Below, in pieces: positions 8,507-17,607 of a stretch of 64,000 nucleotides of DNA. Position 1 is the stretch's first letter. The number at the start of each line of letters is the position of its first letter. Made by a program: the position numbers and the translations under genes. The notes beneath the pieces were generated by a model. It was not told where the DNA came from, ran no database searches, and saw nothing but the letters and a program-made list of their open reading frames with translations. Source of the stretch: Chitinophagales bacterium (GTDB lineage: Bacteria; Bacteroidota; Bacteroidia; Chitinophagales; Chitinophagaceae); contig JAFLBK010000001.1 of the NCBI GenBank assembly GCA_017303335.1, positions 1,741,001-1,805,000 on the forward strand, read 5' to 3'.

Positions 8507-8974
8507 ATGAGGAAAGCACAACCGAAAAAGATTCCGATTGCACCAGATCCCAAATTCAACGATAAACTGGTCAGCCGTTTCGTTAACAACCTGATGTGGC
8601 AAGGCAAGAAAAGCGGAGCCTATGATATCTTCTACACCGCTTTGGAAAAAGTAGCGAAGCAAACAGGTGAAGATGGCTATGAAGTATGGAAAAAAGCCCT
8701 GGCGAATATCACCCCGGGTGTGGAAGTACGCAGCCGTCGTATCGGTGGCGCCACCTTCCAGATTCCTTCCGAAGTACGTGCCGATCGTAAGGTATCCCTC
8801 AGCATCAAATGGATGATCAAATACAGCCGCGAACGTAACGGACGCAGCATGGCTGATAAACTGGCCAACGAGATCGTAGCCGCCAGCAAGGGCGAAGGCG
8901 CTGCTTTCAAGAAGAAAGAAGACACACACCGCATGGCCGAAGCGAACAAGGCATTCGCCCACTTCCGCATCTAA
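8507..8974 (+). CDS. rpsG: 30S ribosomal protein S7
   Basis: Primary 16S rRNA binding protein that organises the 3' head domain. 155 residues, full length. Recognised by [35 protein letters not shown] sequence, the [16 protein letters not shown] beta-hairpin and [20 protein letters not shown] helix. Co-transcribed with rpsL. A strong hairpin terminator follows 20 bases after the stop, so the transcript largely ends here and fusA depends on its own promoter. Confidence 0.98.
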   Translation: MRKAQPKKIPIAPDPKFNDKLVSRFVNNLMWQGKKSGAYDIFYTALEKVAKQTGEDGYEVWKKALANITPGVEVRSRRIGGATFQIPSEVRADRKVSLSIKWMIKYSRERNGRSMADKLANEIVAASKGEGAAFKKKEDTHRMAEANKAFAHFRI

Positions 8975-8993
8975 TTATCAACATTTTTACTAT

Positions 8994-9026
8994 AAAAAGC
9001 CCCCGGCATAACCCGGGGGCTTTTTT
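8994..9026 (+). terminator. Terminator between rpsG and fusA
   Basis: GCCCCCGG (8999-9006) pairs with CCGGGGGC (9013-9020), flanked by an A run before and six T after. It may be partly read through. Confidence 0.88.
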
Positions 9027-9040
9027 CATGCGGTTGGCCT

Positions 9041-9070
9041 TTGCCAATCCAAAAAAAAATGTATATTTGC
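9041..9070 (+). promoter_or_regulatory. Promoter for fusA
   Basis: TTG at 9041-9043 and TATATTTGC at 9062-9070, spaced by 18 bases. This is one of the best matches in the window to the Bacteroidota housekeeping promoter (TTG, 17-23 bases, TAnnTTTG). Confidence 0.8.
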
Positions 9071-9282
9071 GCCGCTAAAAAGTCCAGCGCAGAAGATGTT
9101 GAAAGGGGCTGTTCTTATTTAGCATACTATGAGAGTACAGTAAAACATATCAAATGACCCACGTCGCTCTGTATGCAGCGATACTACGGGTTCCGTGTCT
9201 CTTATTTCCCGATCATTCAAAATCAATAAATCAATTTATAACAACCTATCCGCCCGCGGGAGGGTAGGGCAAACAAAACAAA
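9071..9282 (+). promoter_or_regulatory. Long untranslated leader of fusA
   Basis: About 205 bases between the fusA promoter and its ATG, without an open frame of note. The last part holds a 24-base palindrome (9245-9268). No known riboswitch or ribosomal-protein binding site was recognised. Confidence 0.5.
9245..9268 (+). repeat. GC-rich palindrome 14 bases before the fusA start
   Basis: The arms CCTATCC and GGGTAGG (one wobble) flank the perfect core CCCGCGGG. It would fold into a stable hairpin directly upstream of the ribosome landing region. It could be a regulatory hairpin or a dispersed palindromic repeat that landed here. Confidence 0.6.
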
Positions 9283-11436
9283 ATGGCAGATTTACGTTAT
9301 CAAAGAAATTTTGGAATTGCCGCTCATATCGATGCCGGCAAGACAACGACTACTGAACGTATCCTGTACTATACAGGTGTGAACCACAAAATCGGTGAGG
9401 TGCACGAAGGCGCCGCCACCATGGACTGGATGGCACAGGAGCAGGAAAGAGGTATCACGATCACTTCTGCTGCTACCACCTGCTTCTGGAACTTTCCCAC
9501 CAACCAGGGACAAAAAGTAGCCGATACCAAACAATTCAAATTCAACATCATCGATACTCCGGGTCACGTGGATTTTACGGTGGAAGTAGAACGTTCCCTG
9601 CGTGTACTCGACGGTTTGCTGGCCCTGTTCTGCGCCGTATCCGGTGTAGAGCCTCAGTCGGAAACCGTTTGGCGCCAGGCCAACCGTTACCGGGTACCCC
9701 GTATCGGTTTCGTGAATAAAATGGACCGCAGCGGTGCCGATTTCCTGAACGTGGTAAAGCAAGTGAAGGAAATGCTGGGCGCTAAAGCCGTTCCCCTGCA
9801 ATTACCGATCGGAGCCGAAGATAATTTCCGCGGTGTGGTAGACCTGATCACCATGAAGGGGATCATCTGGGAAGACGCCACGCAGGGTATGACCTATAAA
9901 GAAGTGCCCATTCCGGAAGATATGGTTGAAGAAGTGAACGAATGGCGCCAGCACCTGGTGGAAGCCGTTGCCGAATACGATGACAAACTGCTGGAGAAAT
10001 TCTTCGATGATCCCAACAGCATCACCGAGGCCGAAATGCACGAAGCGATCCGCAAGGCGGTGATCGATATCTCGATCATCCCGATGATGTGTGGTTCTTC
10101 CTTTAAGAACAAAGGCGTGCAAACAGCCCTCGACGCCATCTGCCGTTACCTGCCGGGTCCGCTCGATATCGAAGCGGTTAAAGGTACACACCCGGATACC
10201 GGTGAAGAACTGATCCGCAAGGCGGATCCGAAAGAACCGTTCTCGGCCCTGGCCTTTAAGATCATGACCGATCCGTTCGTAGGCCGTTTGGCGTTCTTCC
10301 GCGTGTACAGTGGCCACCTGGATGCCGGTTCCTACGTTCTGAATACCCGTACCGGTAAGAAAGAGCGTATCAGCCGTATCATGCAGATGCACGCCAACAA
10401 GCAAAACCCGATCGACTTCATCGAAGCAGGTGATATCGGAGCCGGTGTTGGTTTCAAAGACATCAAAACCGGTGATACACTTTGCAACGAAGACAACCCG
10501 GTTGTACTCGAATCAATGACTTTCCCGGAACCGGTGATCTCGATCGCGATCGAGCCGAAAACACAGGCCGACGTGGATAAAATGGGTATGGCCATCGCCA
10601 AACTGGTGGAAGAAGATCCCACCCTGCGGGTTAAGACCGACGAAGAGACCGGTCAGACCATCCTCAGCGGTATGGGCGAACTGCACCTGGAGATCATTGT
10701 AGACCGTATGAAGCGTGAGTTCAAAGTAGAGATCAACCAAGGCGCTCCGCAGGTGGCTTATAAAGAGGCTTTCCATAATACGATCGAGCACCGCGAGATC
10801 CTGAAGAAACAAACCGGTGGCCGTGGTAAGTTCGCCGATATCATCTTCGAAATCGGCCCTGCAGACGAAGAGTTCCTGAAAGAGAACGATGGTAAATCGC
10901 CGTTCCAGTTCGTGAACAGCCTCTTCGGTGGTTCTATCCCGAAAGAATTCGTTCCGGCTATTCAGAAAGGTTTCGAAAGCGCTATGAGCACAGGTGTACT
11001 GGCGGGTTACCCGATGGACAACCTGAAGATCAACGTAAAGGATGGTTCGTTCCACCAGGTTGACTCCGACGCGATGAGCTTCGAGCTTTGCGCCAAACAA
11101 GGTTTCCGCGAAGCGGGCCGTAAGGCTAAGCCGGTATTGCTTGAGCCGATCATGAAAGTGGAAGTACTGACCCCGGACCAATACATGGGTGATGTTACCG
11201 GCGACCTTAACCGCCGTCGTGGTATGCTTGAAGGTATGGACAGCAAGCATGGCGTACAGGTGATCAAAGCCAAAGTGCCATTGAGCGAAATGTTCGGTTA
11301 TGTGACCCAACTCCGTTCACTGTCTTCCGGCCGTGCTACCTCCACCATGGAATTCAGCCATTACGCTCCCGCACCAAACAACATCGCGGAAGAAGTGATT
11401 GCTAAATCAAAAGGAAAGATCAAAGTAGAGGATTAA
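9283..11436 (+). CDS. fusA: Elongation factor G
   Basis: GTPase that drives ribosomal translocation and, with RRF, recycling. 717 residues. The G1 loop [15 protein letters not shown], switch [13 protein letters not shown]3 DTPGHVDFT and G4 NKMDR are all intact in the first 145 residues, followed by domain II, the domain [15 protein letters not shown] motif, domain IV with QVAYKEAF and GGRGKFAD, and domain V. It has its own promoter and long leader and is followed by a strong terminator, not by rpsJ or tuf. Confidence 0.98.
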   Translation: MADLRYQRNFGIAAHIDAGKTTTTERILYYTGVNHKIGEVHEGAATMDWMAQEQERGITITSAATTCFWNFPTNQGQKVADTKQFKFNIIDTPGHVDFTVEVERSLRVLDGLLALFCAVSGVEPQSETVWRQANRYRVPRIGFVNKMDRSGADFLNVVKQVKEMLGAKAVPLQLPIGAEDNFRGVVDLITMKGIIWEDATQGMTYKEVPIPEDMVEEVNEWRQHLVEAVAEYDDKLLEKFFDDPNSITEAEMHEAIRKAVIDISIIPMMCGSSFKNKGVQTALDAICRYLPGPLDIEAVKGTHPDTGEELIRKADPKEPFSALAFKIMTDPFVGRLAFFRVYSGHLDAGSYVLNTRTGKKERISRIMQMHANKQNPIDFIEAGDIGAGVGFKDIKTGDTLCNEDNPVVLESMTFPEPVISIAIEPKTQADVDKMGMAIAKLVEEDPTLRVKTDEETGQTILSGMGELHLEIIVDRMKREFKVEINQGAPQVAYKEAFHNTIEHREILKKQTGGRGKFADIIFEIGPADEEFLKENDGKSPFQFVNSLFGGSIPKEFVPAIQKGFESAMSTGVLAGYPMDNLKINVKDGSFHQVDSDAMSFELCAKQGFREAGRKAKPVLLEPIMKVEVLTPDQYMGDVTGDLNRRRGMLEGMDSKHGVQVIKAKVPLSEMFGYVTQLRSLSSGRATSTMEFSHYAPAPNNIAEEVIAKSKGKIKVED

Positions 11437-11453
11437 TCCCCTGCTTTCCCGAT

Positions 11454-11488
11454 AAAACCCCATCTGCCACCCGGTAGGTGGGGTTTTT
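11454..11488 (+). terminator. Terminator after fusA
   Basis: AAAACCCCA (11454-11462) pairs with TGGGGTTTT (11479-11487) with further inner pairing, ending in a T run. Confidence 0.88.
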
Positions 11489-11554
11489 ATTTGTGGGTAT
11501 TTCCACATTGGTGGTGTTGAAAGCGATTTGTATTTTAGAGGATAACCCGGTACT

Positions 11555-12280
11555 ATGCACAACATCCGTTTAGAGAACCTGCTGCTGATCGATATAGAAA
11601 CCGTTTCCGAGCAACCCCGCTTTGAGTCCTTGTCGGAAGAATGGAAAATGCTCTGGCAGGAGAAGGTACAGCGCAGCCTGCCTGAAGGCATCAGCGCCGA
11701 AGAATTCTATCCCCAGCGGGCAGGCATCATGGCCGAGTTCGCGAAAGTTATCTGTATCAGTATCGGTTATTTCAAAAAGGAGGGGGGAACGTATTTTCTG
11801 CGGGTAAAATCCTTTTTCGGGGATGATGAGAAAAAACTCCTCCAGGATTTTTTAGCCACGCTTCAGCAACTGGAGGCAACGAATACAAAATGGAATTTCA
11901 CCGGGCACAATATCAAGGAATTCGACATGCCCTTTCTGTGCCGGCGGATCATCATCAACGGGCTGGTGATACCGGCTGTGATGGATTTCCAGAACATGAA
12001 ACCCTGGGAAACAAATATGGTGGATACATTCCAGTACTGGCGTTTTGGCGATTATAAGCAATTCACCTCACTCAAGTTGCTGGCTGCCGCCCTGAAAGTG
12101 CCTTCTTCCAAAGATGATATCGATGGCAGCATGGTAGGCGATGTGTATTGGATAGAGAAACAACTGCCGCGGATTGTAACCTATTGCCAGAAGGATGTGG
12201 TTACCACGGGGAATATTGTACTTCGGTTCAAGAACATGCCCCTGCTTACCGAAGAACAGGTGGTGATCGTAAGTACCTGA
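11555..12280 (+). CDS. DnaQ/PolB-like 3'-5' exonuclease domain protein
   Basis: A 241-residue stand-alone proofreading-type nuclease fold. LLLIDIET near residue 10 supplies the first DxE metal site, FTGHNIKEFDMPFL near residue 115-128 the second Asp, and YCQKDVVTT near residue 212 the YxxxD motif, so it fits the DEDDy class. Related proteins are annotated as predicted PolB-like exonucleases of Bacteroidota. Substrate is unknown; a role in DNA or RNA 3'-end trimming is inferred from the fold. Single gene, convergent with the minus-strand nuclease at 12362, sharing a bidirectional terminator. Confidence 0.85.
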   Translation: MHNIRLENLLLIDIETVSEQPRFESLSEEWKMLWQEKVQRSLPEGISAEEFYPQRAGIMAEFAKVICISIGYFKKEGGTYFLRVKSFFGDDEKKLLQDFLATLQQLEATNTKWNFTGHNIKEFDMPFLCRRIIINGLVIPAVMDFQNMKPWETNMVDTFQYWRFGDYKQFTSLKLLAAALKVPSSKDDIDGSMVGDVYWIEKQLPRIVTYCQKDVVTTGNIVLRFKNMPLLTEEQVVIVST

Positions 12281-12303
12281 GTAAGTCAAAAGTGAAAGGT
12301 CAG

Positions 12304-12331
12304 AACCAAAAACCGCCAATACTTTTTGGTT
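12304..12331. terminator. Bidirectional terminator between convergent nuclease genes
   Basis: AACCAAAAA (12304-12312) pairs with TTTTTGGTT (12323-12331). Outer GTCAAAA and TTTTGAC segments could extend the stem with a bulge. Confidence 0.7.
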
Positions 12332-12361
12332 TTGACGTTTAACCTATTGGCTTCCGATATT

Positions 12362-13405
12362 TCAATTGACTTTCTTCAGCATTGTAACATACACTGGAAA
12401 GTGATCGCTGTACCCGTAGTTGTAGGTTGTACCGTCCCAGGTCCTTTTGGGATAACCCTTGTATTTCCCTGTCTGTTGAACCAGGAATTCCCTGTTGAAG
12501 ATATTGGCCCGGTGGAAGAAATAGCCATTCTGTTCTTTATCGAGCCAGGCCTGCGAGATCACCACCTGGTCGAACAATCCCCAGGCATCCTGGTAAGCGA
12601 GTGTACCGATCCCTTGTTTGTAATAATCAACCCAGGGGTTGAAGAGGCCGCCGGGCTTTACATCTTTTATCTTTCCTTTTGTGCCAAGCACCCTGGTCAG
12701 GCTCGGGCTGATCGGGTCGTCATTCAGGTCACCCATGATCACGATCTTGGAACGAACATCGATCGCCACCAGCGAATCCACCACCCGTTTGGCCACCGAA
12801 GCTGCGGCCGCACGTGCCGGGATGGATCGTTCCTCGCCCCCGGAACGGGAAGGCCAGTGATTCACCATCACATGAATGGTATCGCCATCAAGGATCCCTT
12901 TTACGTATAGAATATCGCGGGTGAAATACGAATCTTTTGAGCCGCCGGGCAGCTTTACAAAAAGCGGTGCGCTGTAGAGTGGTTTAAAGTATTTCGGGTT
13001 ATAGAAAAGCGCTACGTCAACACCCCGGGCATCCGGGCTGTTGTAATGAACGATCTTCCAGCCCCTGTTCCTCAGGTCCTTGTGTGCGGCCAGGATATTC
13101 AATACCGTGTCGTTCTCGATCTCAGCAACGCCAAGAAGCGCCAAACCATCCGGGTTGATATCCGTGCCCATTTGGGAAACCACGGAAGCCAGGCGATCTA
13201 CTTTGTCGAGGAAAACACGGGTACCATAATGCCGTTCACTTTCGGGAAGAAACTCCTCATCATCGACTTTCGGGTTGTTTACGGTATCGTAATAATTCTC
13301 CAGGTTGTAAAAACCGATAATGGCCGGGCGAAAACTGTTTTTTTGACTGTAACTGAGTGAAAATGAAAGACAGAAAACGAGGGTCGCCGCGATGAGTTTT
13401 TTCAT
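12362..13405 (-). CDS. Secreted endonuclease/exonuclease/phosphatase family protein
   Basis: A 347-residue metal-dependent phosphodiesterase of the EEP (DNase I-like) superfamily with a signal peptide ending near SYSQ (residue 21), so it acts outside the cytoplasm. The catalytic set is present: IGFYNLENYYD (Asn), LLGVAEIEN (metal-binding Glu), VNHWPSRSGGEE (His), IVIMGDLNDDP (Asp/Asn) and YGYSDHFPVYV (Asp/His). Likely substrates are nucleic acids or other phosphodiesters. It is divergent from the TonB receptor/lipoprotein/lamin-tail genes, separated by 142 bases, which suggests a shared regulatory region and task. Confidence 0.9.
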   Translation of the reverse strand: MKKLIAATLVFCLSFSLSYSQKNSFRPAIIGFYNLENYYDTVNNPKVDDEEFLPESERHYGTRVFLDKVDRLASVVSQMGTDINPDGLALLGVAEIENDTVLNILAAHKDLRNRGWKIVHYNSPDARGVDVALFYNPKYFKPLYSAPLFVKLPGGSKDSYFTRDILYVKGILDGDTIHVMVNHWPSRSGGEERSIPARAAAASVAKRVVDSLVAIDVRSKIVIMGDLNDDPISPSLTRVLGTKGKIKDVKPGGLFNPWVDYYKQGIGTLAYQDAWGLFDQVVISQAWLDKEQNGYFFHRANIFNREFLVQQTGKYKGYPKRTWDGTTYNYGYSDHFPVYVTMLKKVN

Positions 13406-13516
13406 ATAAAATCGTAATGATGACCAAAGTTATTCAACCGGATTTGAATTCTGGTATTTTAAAATGACTAATATGTTATGTTTGAAACTTTGCACCCGAA
13501 AACCCCTTTAAATCCC

Positions 13517-13525
13517 TACATTTGC
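13517..13525 (+). promoter_or_regulatory. -7 promoter box for the TonB receptor locus
   Basis: TACATTTGC matches TAnnTTTG, 22 bases before the ATG at 13548. A TTG lies at 13490-13492, slightly further upstream than usual. Confidence 0.65.
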
Positions 13526-13547
13526 TGGCTTTTTAACCGACTAATTT

Positions 13548-16127
13548 ATGATGCCAAAAACTAAACATTGCCTGCTTATGATCCTCTTTTTTGGGGTTTT
13601 TTCGCCGGCAGCATTTTCACAAAAAGTCAGAACACGAGATACCATCCCTACCCGTGATACCTTGATCGAAATTTTAAGGGATAACCAGCAGGATAATATC
13701 CCGGTAATTTCCCTGGATGAGAACGACGGACAGGACGGAAGCGCCCAGAATATTTCCTCCCAACTGAGTGCAGGACGTGATCCCTTCCTGAACGCGGCTA
13801 CCTTTAAATTCGGTGCGGTACGTTTCCGCATCCGGGGGTACGACGCCGACCAGTTCGGCACCTTCATCAACGGGGCGCCCATGGAGAATCTTGATAACGG
13901 CTTTACGCCCTACGGACAGTGGGGCGGCCTGAACGACGTACTCCGTAATCGCGAATCTACCAATGGCCTGATGCCAACCACGTTTGCCTATGGCGATATG
14001 GGCGGGGCAACAGCTTTCGATACCCGCGCCTCTCACCAGCGTAAGCAAACTTCCATCAACTATGCTTCTTCCAACCGTAACTATGCCAACCGGATCATGA
14101 TTACGCATTCCACCGGTTTGAATAAGAAAGGATGGGCCTTCTCGATCTCCGGTTCACGCCGCTGGGCCGATGAAGGTTATTCCGATGGTACCTATTACGA
14201 CGGTTGGTCGTTCTTCGGGGCTGTCGACAAGCGTTTCAACGACCGTCACCTGGTTTCTTTCGCCGCCTTTGCCACCCCAACCGAGAATGGCCGCCAGGGC
14301 GCATCGGTTCAGGAGATGGTTGACCTGGCCGGGAATATTTTTTACAACCCATACTGGGGATACCAGAATGGTAAAAAACGCAATGCCAGCATTGCCCGGA
14401 CATTTCAGCCGATCGGCATCCTTACCCACGACTGGAAAATAACAGATAAAACAACCTTAGTGACCGCCGCTTCGATTACCTATGGTAACCGCAGCGTTAC
14501 GGGGCTCGATTGGTACAATGCCGCCGACCCACGCCCGGATTATTACCGCTACCTGCCCAGCTACCAGCTGGATCCCAATTTCGCGGAGCAGGTGCGCCGG
14601 GAGCTGCTCAACGATGTGAACAAACGCCAGATCAACTGGGATGCCCTGTATATGACGAATTACAACTCGTACGATGTGGTGAAGAATGCCTTCGGTATCA
14701 TCGGCAACGATGTAGCCGGTAAACGTTCGCATTACATCCTCGAAGAAAGAGTGGTGAACACCCTGAAATATACCTTCAACAGTACGCTCAACAGCACCCT
14801 GTCGGAGCACGCCTCTTTGTCGGCCGGTATCACCTACCAGTCGCAGCGTAACAATTACTACAAAAAAGTGGAAGACCTGCTGGGCGGTGATTTTTATGTA
14901 GACGTGAACCAGTTTGGCGAACGTGATTTCCCCACCAACCCCAGCGCCGGACAGAACAACGTGCTTATCCCCAACCGCATCGTGGGTGAGGGTGATAAAT
15001 TCGGTTACAATTACGACCTGAACATCAAACGCGGATCGGCCTGGTTGCAGGGTGTTTTCAAATTCCGTAAGTTCGACCTGTTTGTTGCCACCGAACATTC
15101 CTACACCAGTTTCTACCGCTTCGGCAATGTGAAAACCGGTTTGTTCCCGAACAATTCCTACGGCAAATCAGCTACCTATAATTTTTACAACTCGTCCATC
15201 AAGGGAGGCATCACCTACAAGATCGATGGACGTAATTACCTGTTCGCAAACGGTTCGTACGGTTCGCGGGCGCCCTTCTTCGAAAACGCCTTCATCGCTC
15301 CCCGAACACGCGACTTTGTGCAGGAGAACCTGAAATCAGAAGAGTTCCTTACCACCGAAGCTGGTTACGTGATGAACGCACCCAAACTGAAGATCCGTGC
15401 CACGGGTTATTTCACGCAGTTCAAGAACCAGCTTGATGTACTTACCTTCTACCACGATGAGTTCCGCAACTTTGTGAACTACGCCATCAGCAATATCGGC
15501 CGCATTCACATGGGTATCGAGTTCGGCGCCGAGGCCAAGATATACAAAGGACTCAGCATCAACGCGGCGGCCGCCATCGGGAAATACTATTACAATACAC
15601 GCCAGGAAGCGACCGTTACAATCGATAACAGCGCAGCGGTGGCTTCAAAAGAAACCGTTTACTCCAAGAACTTCTACGTGCCTACGCCGCAGCAGGCCTT
15701 CACCATCGGGCTCGATTACCGGTCGCCGCAGTTCTGGTTCATTACGGCCAACTTCAACTATTTCGACAAAATGTACCTGAGCATGAACCCGATCCGCCGT
15801 ACGGCGAACGCCGTGGATGGTGTGACCGAAGGTTCGGAACTCTGGCACCAGATCATCGACCAGACGAAGCTGAAATCGCAATATACCGTAGACGTATTCG
15901 GTGGTTATTCCTGGTTGATGAACCGTAAGTTTCACAACCTGAAGAAAAGAACATTCCTCGTGTTCAACGTAGGCGTAAACAATATTCTCAACAACCAGAA
16001 GATTGTATCCGGCGGTTTCGAACAGTTGCGTTTTGATTTTGCCGGTAAGAATGTAAACAAATTCCCGGAACGGAGATTCTATGCATACGGCATCAACTAT
16101 TTCGCCAGCGTAGGCATCCGCTTCTGA
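13548..16127 (+). CDS. TonB-dependent outer-membrane receptor
   Basis: An 859-residue receptor with a signal peptide ending at AFSQ (residue 25). A short, unusual N-terminal stretch (VRTRDTIPTRDTLIEIL) precedes the plug domain (residues about 70-190, with FRIRGYDADQFGTFINGAPM). The rest is a beta barrel of alternating aromatic strands, ending in ASVGIRF with the terminal aromatic residue typical of outer-membrane proteins. It lacks the carboxypeptidase-regulatory-like domain of SusC receptors and no SusD gene is near. Substrate unknown; the neighbouring lipoprotein, lamin-tail protein and secreted nuclease point to nucleic-acid or phosphodiester uptake (inference). Confidence 0.92.
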   Translation: MMPKTKHCLLMILFFGVFSPAAFSQKVRTRDTIPTRDTLIEILRDNQQDNIPVISLDENDGQDGSAQNISSQLSAGRDPFLNAATFKFGAVRFRIRGYDADQFGTFINGAPMENLDNGFTPYGQWGGLNDVLRNRESTNGLMPTTFAYGDMGGATAFDTRASHQRKQTSINYASSNRNYANRIMITHSTGLNKKGWAFSISGSRRWADEGYSDGTYYDGWSFFGAVDKRFNDRHLVSFAAFATPTENGRQGASVQEMVDLAGNIFYNPYWGYQNGKKRNASIARTFQPIGILTHDWKITDKTTLVTAASITYGNRSVTGLDWYNAADPRPDYYRYLPSYQLDPNFAEQVRRELLNDVNKRQINWDALYMTNYNSYDVVKNAFGIIGNDVAGKRSHYILEERVVNTLKYTFNSTLNSTLSEHASLSAGITYQSQRNNYYKKVEDLLGGDFYVDVNQFGERDFPTNPSAGQNNVLIPNRIVGEGDKFGYNYDLNIKRGSAWLQGVFKFRKFDLFVATEHSYTSFYRFGNVKTGLFPNNSYGKSATYNFYNSSIKGGITYKIDGRNYLFANGSYGSRAPFFENAFIAPRTRDFVQENLKSEEFLTTEAGYVMNAPKLKIRATGYFTQFKNQLDVLTFYHDEFRNFVNYAISNIGRIHMGIEFGAEAKIYKGLSINAAAAIGKYYYNTRQEATVTIDNSAAVASKETVYSKNFYVPTPQQAFTIGLDYRSPQFWFITANFNYFDKMYLSMNPIRRTANAVDGVTEGSELWHQIIDQTKLKSQYTVDVFGGYSWLMNRKFHNLKKRTFLVFNVGVNNILNNQKIVSGGFEQLRFDFAGKNVNKFPERRFYAYGINYFASVGIRF

Positions 16128-16169
16128 TCCATCATACACACAAAACAAACTTTTTAAACGATACATTTT

Positions 16170-17522
16170 ATGAGCAAGATTCTCAACTTATCGACTGCCC
16201 TTATGCTGGTGATCTTCGCCGGTATGTTCAGCGCCTGTAAGAAGTCATTTGATAACCCGCCCGGTCCGGCCGATCCGGCCATGGTGGCAAATACATCTAT
16301 CAAAGCGCTGAAAGCCCTGCATACATCTTCCGGCGCCTATGATATCATCACGTCCGACCTCGTGATCTCCGGTGTGGTGGTGGCCGATGATAAAAGCGGA
16401 AACCTGTACAAACAATTATACATCCAGGACGCCACCGGCGGCATCCAGGTATTGCTTGATGCCACGAATCTGTACGGTACCTACCCCGTAGGCCGCCGTG
16501 TATTCATCAAATGCAAGGACCTTTGCATCAGTGATTACAATGGATTGATCATGCTGGGTGTGAAAGCCACCGTAGCCGGTAACCCTTCGGTGGAAGGCAT
16601 CCCCGGAAACCTGATCAGCAATTATGTAACCGGTGGTTCTATCAACAACCCGGTTGTTCCCATCGCCCTTACACAAAGCCAGCTTGGAACGAGCATGCAG
16701 GATCAATACCTGGGATCCCTGATCCAGTTAGACGGATATGAATTCTCCGACCCGAATGCCACTTTCTCCGATACCTCGGCATACAAGAGTACCGTTAACC
16801 TCGATATCAAGAATTGTTCAGGTCAAACGATCATCATCCGTACAAGCGCTTACGCGAACTTTGCGGGCAAGAAGGTGCCAACGGGTAATGGAAAAGTAAC
16901 CGCGATTTATACGGTATTCGGTTCCACCCGCCAGCTCATTATCCGCGACGAGAATGACGTGCAGTTTACCAATGGCCGTTGCAATATCTTCGAAGAATAT
17001 TTCAACTCACTGGTTACAGCCGATAACAATCTCGATTTCGCATTCCCGAACTGGAAGAACATCGCACCCAATGCCACGGCGCTCTATAAGAACGCCGTAT
17101 TCGGTACTTCCGGAAAATGTGTGAAGGTTACGGCATTCGGTACCGGGCTGAATCTTGACACCGCCTGGATGATTACACCACCGATCGCCCTGCCGGCCGG
17201 AACACCTCAACTGAGTTTCAGTACCGCGTACCAGTTTGCGCAAGGCCCTACCACCATTCACGCATTCGTATCTACCAGCTACAACGGGGGTAATACGCCC
17301 AATACAGCTACCTGGACTCAGGTGAGCACCAATGCGCAGATCCCGGGCAATACCGCAACCAATAACTCAGGCACCTATAGTTCTTTTGCCAACACGGGTA
17401 ATATCAGTCTGGCTGCATGGGCCGGGCAAACGGTTTACATCGCCTTTAAATACACCGGCGGTTTAACCGGTGGCAGAACAACCAATTTTGAAGTGGACGA
17501 CATTCGTGTAACACGTCAATAA
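16170..17522 (+). CDS. DUF5689-domain surface lipoprotein
   Basis: A 450-residue protein with a lipoprotein signal (FSACKK, Cys near residue 22). Residues about 45-270 match DUF5689, an OB-like domain (ISGVVVADDKSGNLYKQLYI, GRRVFIKCKDLCI). Residues about 280-450 form a jelly-roll 'choice-of-anchor J'-type domain ending NFEVDDIRVTRQ. DUF5689 proteins usually accompany TonB receptors in Bacteroidota, so this is likely the extracellular partner of the receptor 42 bases upstream. Ligand unknown. Confidence 0.85.
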   Translation: MSKILNLSTALMLVIFAGMFSACKKSFDNPPGPADPAMVANTSIKALKALHTSSGAYDIITSDLVISGVVVADDKSGNLYKQLYIQDATGGIQVLLDATNLYGTYPVGRRVFIKCKDLCISDYNGLIMLGVKATVAGNPSVEGIPGNLISNYVTGGSINNPVVPIALTQSQLGTSMQDQYLGSLIQLDGYEFSDPNATFSDTSAYKSTVNLDIKNCSGQTIIIRTSAYANFAGKKVPTGNGKVTAIYTVFGSTRQLIIRDENDVQFTNGRCNIFEEYFNSLVTADNNLDFAFPNWKNIAPNATALYKNAVFGTSGKCVKVTAFGTGLNLDTAWMITPPIALPAGTPQLSFSTAYQFAQGPTTIHAFVSTSYNGGNTPNTATWTQVSTNAQIPGNTATNNSGTYSSFANTGNISLAAWAGQTVYIAFKYTGGLTGGRTTNFEVDDIRVTRQ

Positions 17523-17534
17523 TCTGATTACCGC

Positions 17535-17568
17535 ATTCCGGGGGCATCCTTTTCAGGGCCCCCGGAAT
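17535..17568 (+). repeat. Intercistronic stem-loop without a T run
   Basis: ATTCCGGGGGC (17535-17545) pairs perfectly with GCCCCCGGAAT (17558-17568). No T tract follows, so it could protect mRNA ends or weaken readthrough into the next gene and need not be a full terminator. Confidence 0.65.
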
Positions 17569-17607
17569 TATGATACGCCTGTTTCTTATACATCGACAAA
17601 CATTTTT

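Noticed and set aside
8099..8962. A 287-codon open frame antisense to rpsL and rpsG
   Set aside because: It runs across two certain ribosomal protein genes and the gap between them; shadow frame.
10513..11310. A 265-codon open frame on the minus strand
   Set aside because: Antisense to fusA domains III-V; caused by codon usage.
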